From Actinernus sp. WN-2022 (Eukaryota; Cnidaria; Anthozoa; Actiniaria; Actinernidae), in assembly GCA_030867875.1 (NCBI GenBank), contig JAOWCC010001589.1, positions 74,485,537-74,549,536 on the forward strand: a DNA stretch of 64,000 nucleotides. Direction: 5' to 3'. The notes beneath the pieces were generated by a model. The model was not told the DNA's origin and did no database searches. It worked only from the letters and a program-made list of their open reading frames with translations. Shown in pieces: positions 56,485 through 64,000 of this stretch (position 1 is its first letter; each line of letters begins with the position of its first letter). The translations under genes were made by a program, and so were the position numbers.

Positions 56485-56559
56485 GTTTTATGATTTGATG
56501 CCTCAGGTATACCTTAGATATACGTACCTCTAATTGAAAAATATTATGTCATCACAATT

Positions 56560-57000
56560 TTCAGGGGGGTGGGGGCATCCGTGGGGTTAACTGGGGCTCC
56601 CACAAAGTGCGTACTATAGTAGGATGGGGCTATAGGAGGATAAAAATAGCGGTTATACGAGGTGCTGCGCCAGAACCGCTACTTTATATGCTACTAATCT
56701 GCTAATTCTATATGTATACAATGTAACAAATGTTAGTTGAAATATAGTTACTATAGAGTCTAGTAAGAACGAGGACATGCTTACGAAGCTAGAGTGAATG
56801 CAAAAATGTGTAATACTATACAGGGTGTGTTAATCGCTTTGAGAATGACACAGAAGACAACACAAGAGAGAAGTTTATTATATGCACGTGAAACAATCCG
56901 AGATACAAAATGTGAAACTTTGTTCTCATCGCGGAAGTATATCTGTTAAACAAGGACATGCGCTATAAAAGGCCACTCAACCTTTGTCAAGTGAACATCT
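56560..57000. other. Right flank of the Polinton, end not defined
   Basis: G-rich segment (GGGGGGTGGGGGCATCC) then a small stem TAGCGGTT...AACCGCTA at 56,647-56,683. The true element terminus may lie here, but no inverted partner is visible in the window. Confidence 0.35.
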
Positions 57001-59340
57001 CTATTCAAAGGCCTGCATGAAACGTGATGTTCCGCTGGAGTGATCTAATTTAATATTATATGCGCCAGCTTTCTTACACCGTCGTTACGGGCGAGTGAGC
57101 ACTTGTCATGTGTTTATTGATCTACTGTCAATCAAACGGAACCTTTTACTTCCGGTCAAAAACTTCCTTTTGGTATTTCTCCGTCAACATTAATTTTTAT
57201 TCAACGGAGTTTTTGGTATATGAGACACTACTACTAAAACTACATTTCTGTGCAAAAAAAAAAAAAAATCCCATCTTTTTCGTTTTGAAGGTATCCGGTA
57301 ACCTTAGCCCTGTCTTAACCCTGTGTCCGAGCCCATGGTGCTTTGCGCGCGCAAATCATTTTCGTTGGCTACGAAAATCAGAAAGATCGTTGTTGTTGTT
57401 ATGAGACTCTCGAATCTTTCGAAATCCATCCCTAGTTTGGGCCATCGTGTAATTATTCAGAGGTATATATGCTTAACTGACTTTCTTTTATCTTAACTTT
57501 GTATATATACTTTTTAAAATGAAACTTTAGTTCGAATATTTCTTGGAATCCCGGTCTAGAGTGGCGAGTAGAGCAATGCCGGAGAAAGGACCGAGACAGC
57601 GAGGCGAAGCGACTCGACAAATAATCCTTCAGGAGTCCACCTTTTACTTTCTCTAGGTCTACAAGAGAACACTTGAGGTTCAAAAGGACTACTACGTGAG
57701 TTTCCCGGGGATTTGCTGCACTAAGGGACCAGTGGGCTTCGTTGGAAATACATAAAGCACAAAGCAACCACTTCTGGCATCAAGAGAATTATAATTTCGC
57801 ACGGCTCAGCTCCACTGAGGTGTTACGACTTATCTGTATATGTTTTGCATTTTTATTAGCAGAGAAAGCAATGTCCTTAACCTTTTCTTTCATCCTCCAG
57901 TACGTCCAGAAAGTCTTGCTACCAAAACTACGATCGCAAACTCCAATCTGCCGAGTTCAGCTGTTACTTCGCTGTGAGTTTGACATTTCATTTTGCACTC
58001 AAAATATATCATTCGCAAGGAAAGTAGAGATCTTCAAATACAGCTAAGCAATACTGGAGACATGAAAACAAGGTAGCAAGAGTATGTGTTGTGAAAAGTC
58101 GCACTCGTTAAACCGAATTAGAATCTAAAGACAGAACAACTGGCTTCCTGCCGAGTAATGTTAAAATCATATTTGAAGCATCCGGGGAAAATTCGTGGGC
58201 TCGATTGGGTTTTTAATCCGGTAGAAATTATGAATTTCGTTATCCAAAGTGTATGTGTACTTCTTTTATGAAACTTATAAACAATCGAGAGCATTTTAGT
58301 TCGCCTAAAAGCTGGCCTTTAATTTATGCGGCCGTTGATAAACAAACTAATCATAACATTGGCGCAAAGCACCATGGGCTCGGACACAGGGTCTAAAGGG
58401 GCTGGGTCAGCGCTCATTCGTTACCAGGCTATCGCACGGCCAAAGGCTAAATTTGATTTCCGACTCCGGCGGTACGAAATCAAACCTCCCTCCGAAGGAA
58501 CCTTTCAGGAAGCCATTTCCATCGCTCTTATTTCGAACCTCTCAAACATATTTTTGCAGGAAAGTTTTGTTTAGCATTCATTCTAAATGTAGAGTATTTC
58601 ATTTTTACATATTATTTTTTTCGAAATTGTGATGAATGAAGGCTCTGGAGGAAGGGGAGGTAAACGAGTCGGGGCAGGAAGAAAGAAAACGCCTGCCTTG
58701 AGGCAATTGACGAACAAAATAAATGACCGACACTGGAAAAGCCAAGTCAGCCAACATGCTGCTATATAGTTACTTAAACAAACAAATATTCAAAACCTGG
58801 CGGGAGCTTAAAGGCCAAGGAACTTTTGGTAGTGACTCGGCCTTCGCGGCCGAGTCACTTCAAGAGTAGTTGATTGAGATTGTTTCCACACGAAACGTTT
58901 GGTGAAAAAAGACGTGTTTGACTTAAGGTATAACAAAAAGTAACGCCAGAAGATAAATAACATTGCCGAAAACCTTTTGCTAAAAAGCAATGTTTTATAA
59001 AACGGACAAAATGAAAGAAAAGAAAGTTTATTTTGCAACTTGTCTGAGCACAAGCCAAAACACACCAAAGCCAAGACAAACTCACCAGCCAAAACACACC
59101 AAAGCCAAGAAAAAGGACAACCCGAACTCACCTGAAAACGTTTTCCAGAATCAAAACAAGGTAATAAAACATACCTGAAATTTAGCTGAATCAGTGCTAT
59201 ACTTTGTCGGCTCTTCAAAAATAATTATTTAGGAAACGGCGAAGTTCGAGCTAAGCTATCTCACTGACTTTATTCCAGCGAAGCATTTATAAACACTTCA
59301 CGAACGAACCAAGGCTTCACAACAATTATCATGAAAGGAG
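57000..59340. other. No recognisable gene
   Basis: Frames up to ~136 codons on both strands lack family features. A 29-bp palindrome AGTGACTCGGCC...GGCCGAGTCACT lies at 58,831-58,859. Confidence 0.35.
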
Positions 59341-59341
59341 G

Positions 59342-59570
59342 CGAATAGAGGTAATCGGCTAACGCTGTTGCCACCCAATTCAGATCATGTGATGTAAACA
59401 GATGCTACTCTAGGGAATTATTCCTTTTTCATTCTAATCATAATGCAGTCATGCCTATCTGAATATAGTTAATTTTCAAAGAGTCAATTCTCCAGAGTAA
59501 TGTGTGTTTACATCACATGATCTGAATTGGGTGGCAACAGCGTTAGCCGATTACCTCTATTCCATCTCTC
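59342..59570. repeat. Inverted repeat (~58-bp arms, ~105-bp spacer)
   Basis: GAATAGAGGTAATCGGCTAA and CACCCAATTCAGATCATGTG on the left are exactly mirrored on the right (TTAGCCGATTACCTCTATTC). Confidence 0.85.
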
Positions 59571-59579
59571 TTTACAAGT

Positions 59580-61540
59580 CTTTAGAACTCCAAACGATGG
59601 GAGTTTTCCGTTCAGCAAGGCAAGGAACGACGACTAAATTTGAAAACCGTCTGTTCAGCGTTCAAGTCAACACGGGACCCAAACCATGTTTCGCAAAATG
59701 TTGACGATTTTCACATGAAATGGTGCCAGATTGTCCTAAGCGATGACGATGACAAGTGAACGAGTTGAAGAGTTTTTGTACACATTTAGCCGGAATTTCA
59801 TTGCCGTTTTTTCGGATAAATCGAGGTAAACTTCCGTAACTGAATTTTACTTTCTTACACAAAATCTACCCGCTAACATTGAAAAGGTTTCAATCTTACC
59901 CTCAGCCAATCAGAAATGACCTCTCATTGAACTGACCAATCAGACACAATGCTACTGTTGCTTGCGAAAGAAACCATTGCGATCGCAGAAGAATTTTGAA
60001 CGGTTTGAATATCTATGATATGCTAATTCCTCAAGAGCATACTTACTGCGCACGGGCACCAGGTGACCCAGCCCCTTTAAGGTCTCGATAAAGGTTAAAA
60101 ATGGAAAAGTTTCGAAAATGCGTTTTTTTCGCAAATTCTAAATCTAAAAGCCCTAATCTAGCATCACAAAAAAATATTTAAAGCCTTGAAAATGCGACTT
60201 TCTGATTTGCCGCTAAAAAAGGCGCGAAAAATGATCGACAGCTGCTGTCATTCACTGGGCATGTTATTTCATTCTCGCTATATCGTGTGATTTTCTGCGC
60301 TACTTTTCCTTCGTAAATATTTCATGGGCTCATGCAATGCCCAAAAGTGTAAAAGTAGATATTTCTTGGTGCCGTATTCAAAAAAGGAGGATAAGAAAAA
60401 AAACCAGCACAATTTAGTTTGTAATAATTTAGTTTGTGAGTAAATTTGGAAGCGGGCAGTAAAGTTCTTAGGATAAACAATGGCTAGAGGGATTATACTC
60501 AAGTTCCAAGAAGTTAGAATCATCGAAGACTGAAAGTCCACAAAGAATGAAGCAATAAAGTTTTGTTATCTTCAATCGGCCAAAAAATTTAAGAAAATTC
60601 AATGTAGGAAGCTAAGATTTGCCGGTTTTGTTTCAGCGCGATGGAAAATTTTAGAATGACATATAAAACAGTCTACCGTGTACATGGTGTGGATCGAGCT
60701 TCAGTGGTTTTCCCTGCATGATATTAATTGTTTGCTTACTGTGGTGCCATTTTTCTCCTAAAATAGTGTTTCTTCTTGAAATTAAGCTGGAATCGGCGGT
60801 AGCTAACTAATTTCTGTAGAAGTATCGAGCATCGTGAACTGTATAGCTTTCTTTGTTCTGCGGCTGGTCTGAACTTTGTTATCGGCCGAGACTGAACACA
60901 ACATGAATAGCTCTGATTGGCTAATGTTAATGAGATTACCCTTGGAGGCGGGACTTCTTAGTCAACCGTGAAATGAATCGAAAACCTTTATCGGGCTGTT
61001 TCTCGGCTCTTTTTTTCGGCCAAAAACAGAACTTTGTTGAAGTCCAGCCTTTTAGAGTTTTGTCCCGATTTTCCTAAATTTTTCACGAGTCGTAGAAAAC
61101 AGCTGTTTCTCAAATACTTTGTCGGGGAATTTTGAAATAATGTTTCGTTCAGGTTTTATGACCTGGTTTGTATCAAAATGGGATGAAAAACTACTTTTTC
61201 AACTTTGAAAAGGGATAAAATCTGTAATACGCAATATATCAAAAATGCCCGACACTCTATTTGAGTCAATTTAGTTGGGATTCGAAAGGGATAATTAAGA
61301 AAAAAATTGTTTCAAAGCCTGAAGAGCCGTGAACTCCTTCTGGCGGACGGAGTCATTTCGCGTAGAAATATATACAACGTCTACGCTTTTAACTTTTGTT
61401 CAAAACTGATTAATATACTTTCTTCAATTCAAGACCTTTAAAATGGTATCAGTAGTACGTCTATGTGGCTTTAATTCCGACGTTGCAAGAGCGTTTTTCC
61501 GAAATGACACGTCGAACCTTTATCGAGACCTTAACAATCC
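59580..61540. other. No recognisable gene
   Basis: A 66-codon frame at 59,504-59,704 starts in the hairpin. I searched this stretch for an equivalent of SLC22 exon 7 and did not find one. Confidence 0.35.
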
Positions 61541-61544
61541 CCTT

Positions 61545-61770
61545 TCTGATATTGGGGCCACAGTTATGCTCAAAACTTAACGTAGCATTACTACTTCCGG
61601 AGAAGGGGACGGGAAGAATGCGAAATACTAGAAAGTGGTCCAACAATTGCCATAACCATGATTTACTATAATTTACTGTCTCACCAGGAATGTTGGTATG
61701 GGTACATCCTCGGCTGCGGCGCGAATCGGCTCGATTTCCGCTCCATTCATTGTCTGGTTGGTAAGTATAT
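61545..61770 (+). repeat. Duplicated block around SLC22 exon 8
   Basis: Matches, in reverse complement, about 30,190-29,945. Shared intronic landmarks: AATCCCCTTTCTGATATTGG upstream and GCCATAACCATGAT before the acceptor. Similarity stops soon after the donor. Confidence 0.8.
61688..61760 (+). pseudogene. Second copy of SLC22 exon 8
   Basis: 73 bases with intact acceptor (GTCACCAG) and donor (GTAAGT), differing from 29,955-30,027 at one synonymous position. No preceding exon 7 is visible within the window, so it is an orphan exon pair with 63,457-63,636, or the 3' end of a paralogue whose 5' exons have been displaced. The reading frame itself is not damaged. Confidence 0.75.
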
Positions 61771-62329
61771 CGTCAATATTAGGGTCCTTTTCCATTCAGT
61801 TTATTTCCAAAGGGTAAAAAGCTATGTAAGATGATGGATCGCCAGACTCGGAAGGTCAGACGCCTGGCATCAGATACCTATAGGCTGTAGTCAATGAAAT
61901 AGAGCTCAGTGCAGTACTTATTTCAGGCCCATTGAGAACTTCTAATCTATATGACTTACTGAGATGAAGGTAACTACTGTAGTAACTGTAATAGTCTATT
62001 TTACATTCGTTAAAACATTCTGGAAAGGTTTTGCCCAATGGTGGGCAAAAAAAACAGAGAATAACAATAATTATTGGTACTAATGCGAGAAAGATATAAT
62101 GTATGGATATCTTCCTGAACAAAAATCGTACTTTCCGTTGAACTACTATTTGCTATCTCCAAATTTTATTTATTCTGCATCTATAATAGTAAAGAAAAAC
62201 TATTCCTTGAGATTTTTCTCAATACCTTACCAAAACAAAATAAAAATAAAAATACTTCAGTTACAGAAGTCATTCTATGTTGAGGCCTGGTTCTCCTGTG
62301 TATGTGTATGTATTCTTTGTTGTGTATGT

Positions 62330-62370
62330 GTGCGTGTGTGGTGTATATATATATATATATATATATGAGC
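62330..62370 (+). repeat. (TG)n/(TA)n microsatellite
   Basis: GTGTGCGTGTGTGGTGTATA followed by a TA run. Confidence 0.8.
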
Positions 62371-63068
62371 AATGTTAACACAAAAGGAGGACTCACGTCT
62401 TACACCCCTCTGATAAGAAAACCGGTTAAGGACTGAGAAAACGAGAAAAGCCGGGAGACAAAAAACTGCGTGAATGCCAGCCAAGTATGGTAGTAGTAGC
62501 CTTTGTTGGTAGTAGTAGCCTTTTGTGATAACTGCGCTCATGATGTTGGGCAGTTTCACCTATAGTTCAGACTGCAGTCCCAGGGTGCACTGCAAAACGT
62601 TACATACCATCGGATAAATCGGCGTCTAAGTCTGAAGTCATGTACACTGCAATGCAAAGTAGGATAACTCCATGAGCACTTCTAAGCTATTTAGCATCAT
62701 TCCCCGCGGCATTTCCAGGGAGGCCAGTTCTGCAACGCGAAATGCATCGTAACGAGCGATAAAACTCGCGAGCGCCTATAGGCTTTTAATAAAGAGAGAA
62801 AATACTGAAGTATCGACATCGTAACGACTGAAATTTCATGAGCGCATATGGCTTTTAATAAAGAGAGAAGATTCTGAAATATCGACAACAGTGTTCCTAT
62901 CATGAGCAATGTTAACACAAAAGAAGGACTCACGTCTAACACCGCTCTGATAATAGAACCGGTTAAGGACTGAGAAAACGAGAAAAGCCGGGAGACCAAA
63001 AACTGCGTGCATGCCAGCCAAGTATGGTGGGTAGTAGTAGCCTTTTTGTGATAACTACGCTCATATTT
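62365..63068 (+). repeat. Direct repeats: 62,365-62,540 and 62,901-63,068
   Basis: ATGAGCAATGTTAACACAAA, ACTGAGAAAACGAGAAAAGC and TGCCAGCCAAGTATGGT occur in both. Between them, 62,750-62,890 holds two copies of a ~75-bp unit with GCTTTTAATAAAGAGAGAA. The multiple minus-strand frames here are repeat artefacts. Confidence 0.8.
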
Positions 63069-63349
63069 TTGCAAAGTGCAAAACCTTTGACCCCCCTCGC
63101 CACCTATAAAACTATATCGGGTGCATCATTGGTAAATCGTTAAACTGCTGTATTCCAGATGATTTCTTGAACTTCGAATATACTACACATGCGCATTACG
63201 AATTTTAAATAATCGAAAAATCAGCATTTCAACGTCATTCAGTTTTCTATATCCCGAAAAAAGTACTACAGATTTTAGTCTTGAAAATGGTTTCGGAATG
63301 CACTGTGTTATGCTCGTGCATCCCGGCTCGTAATTCTTCAAGGTCTCGA

Positions 63350-64000
63350 GGGTTTTATTTCCTTAATTGTTGTCATGTTAATTCTGGTTGGTTGGTTAGT
63401 GAGCTAGCTAAATTTTACTCAGGTATTACTGAATCCAGATTAATTCCCGCCCTCAGGTTCGTATCCACGTACTGTTGCCCTACTCCATCATGGCTGTTTG
63501 CGCATTTTTGGCCGCCATCTTGTGTTTCACTTTGCCGGAAACTAAAGATGCGCCAACGCCGGAAGTGTTCGAGATGAGAGGACTTCAGCTCAATGGGACT
63601 TGCAAGGATACTGACGACCATAATGCAACCGTGTGACAGCTGTTGGATTTAACTAAAGCTATCTGCACAGACTGTTGTACATTACCGTGGTTCCAGAGGC
63701 CCTACAGAGAAAAACAACAAGTAACGAGGCGACAAACGCGAAGAAAGATAGAGGAGGAAGAGAAAAGGGTATCTGGCCGCGGCCATTGAGAACCTCATTT
63801 TCATGTTATTAACCTCGTTTCTGTGCCTACATTTCGATTTGCTATAGAGAGCATAAAAAGCGTTGTAATATCAAATGTCCACGGTCACGCCTGGGTATGA
63901 GTGTAAGAAGCCAATCAGAGACGACGTTAACAATCTGAACCAAAACAGGCCTGGTAGTAAGATTCTCAATGACTGAGGCAAGAGGCCTTTCTTTTCTTCT
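63350..64000 (+). repeat. Duplicated block around SLC22 last exon, copy 2
   Basis: Inverted copy of about 15,560-14,960, extending to the window edge. Confidence 0.85.
63457..63636 (+). pseudogene. Second copy of SLC22 last exon
   Basis: Acceptor CGCCCTCAG, then 60 codons with the same stop. It differs from 15,245-15,424 at a handful of bases, changing L/V, R/K, Q/P and N/S near FEMRGLQLNG. The candidate poly(A) signal of the first copy is changed to CATAAAAA here. Open and spliceable with the exon at 61,688, but no N-terminal exons are in view. Confidence 0.75.

Larger units (their letters stand above)
49789..56560. mobile_element. Truncated, internally inverted Polinton/Maverick
   Basis: Identified by the combination of a retroviral-type integrase and a protein-primed family-B polymerase with small associated genes, the defining Polinton set. 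Order, left to right: polymerase 3' part (+), integrase (-), 207-residue ORF (-), 119-residue and 142-residue membrane proteins (-), polymerase 5' part (-), zinc protein (-). Genes for major and minor capsid, FtsK-like packaging ATPase and Ulp1-like protease are not seen. The left end is lost against a LINE; on the right no terminal inverted repeat partner was found, so the right limit is approximate. Polintons are usually 15-20 kb; this remnant is ~6.8 kb. Confidence 0.85.

Noticed and set aside
62181..62559. Minus-strand ORFs with Ile/Tyr and Thr/His runs
   Set aside because: They are translations of the TA/TG microsatellite and adjoining direct repeats.

Overview
The window looks like nuclear DNA of an invertebrate animal, most likely an anthozoan cnidarian such as a stony coral. 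The evidence is one intron-rich animal solute-carrier gene with consensus GT/AG splice sites, a Polinton/Maverick element with a protein-primed DNA polymerase, and a dense load of tRNA-derived SINEs, 5'-truncated LINEs, Harbinger- and Mutator-like derivatives and foldback hairpins. No bacterial operon, rRNA, real tRNA gene or CRISPR array was seen. Species assignment is inference.

The only convincing host gene is an SLC22-type (organic ion/carnitine transporter, major facilitator superfamily) gene on the minus strand. I recovered nine in-phase coding exons between 40,245 and 15,245, encoding about 512 residues; the ATG exon upstream of 40,245 was not found. Intron 8 alone is about 14.5 kb and is packed with transposable elements. 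Its last two exons exist a second time, in opposite orientation, at 61,688-61,760 and 63,457-63,636 (+), inside a duplicated block that runs to the window end; exons 1-7 of that copy are not visible.

Left part (1-15 kb): a Mutator-like element with ~230 bp terminal inverted repeats (1-1,210) carrying a transposase scrap; a TTAGGGCG-like minisatellite next to a RecQ-type helicase fragment broken in its P-loop; a TIR element with a hairpin nested in one terminus (5,800-6,761); and a ~5 kb structure bounded by ~700 bp inverted arms (6,762-11,882). Middle (15-49 kb): a 1.4 kb foldback element that appears to carry a captured signal-peptide exon (19,336-20,741); a LINE ORF1/ORF2 copy interrupted by a SINE-bearing TIR element with a 7-bp target duplication (23,568-24,098); a Harbinger derivative with a TAA duplication (26,538-27,236); and a foldback element with tandem-repeat arms and a stop-interrupted ORF (28,357-29,880).

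Right part: a truncated, rearranged Polinton occupies 49,789 to about 56,560. It keeps a DD(E) integrase, two tandem paralogous small membrane proteins, a 207-residue unknown protein, a small zinc-binding protein and a family-B polymerase. The polymerase is split: its 5' part is on the minus strand (56,163-54,134, two frameshifts) and its 3' part is on the plus strand (49,789-51,282, open). One inversion of ~4.35 kb explains the whole layout. A 5'-truncated LINE abuts the left inversion point exactly. Capsid, packaging ATPase and protease genes were not seen, so this copy should be inert. From 56.8 to 61.5 kb I see only repeats and non-coding sequence.
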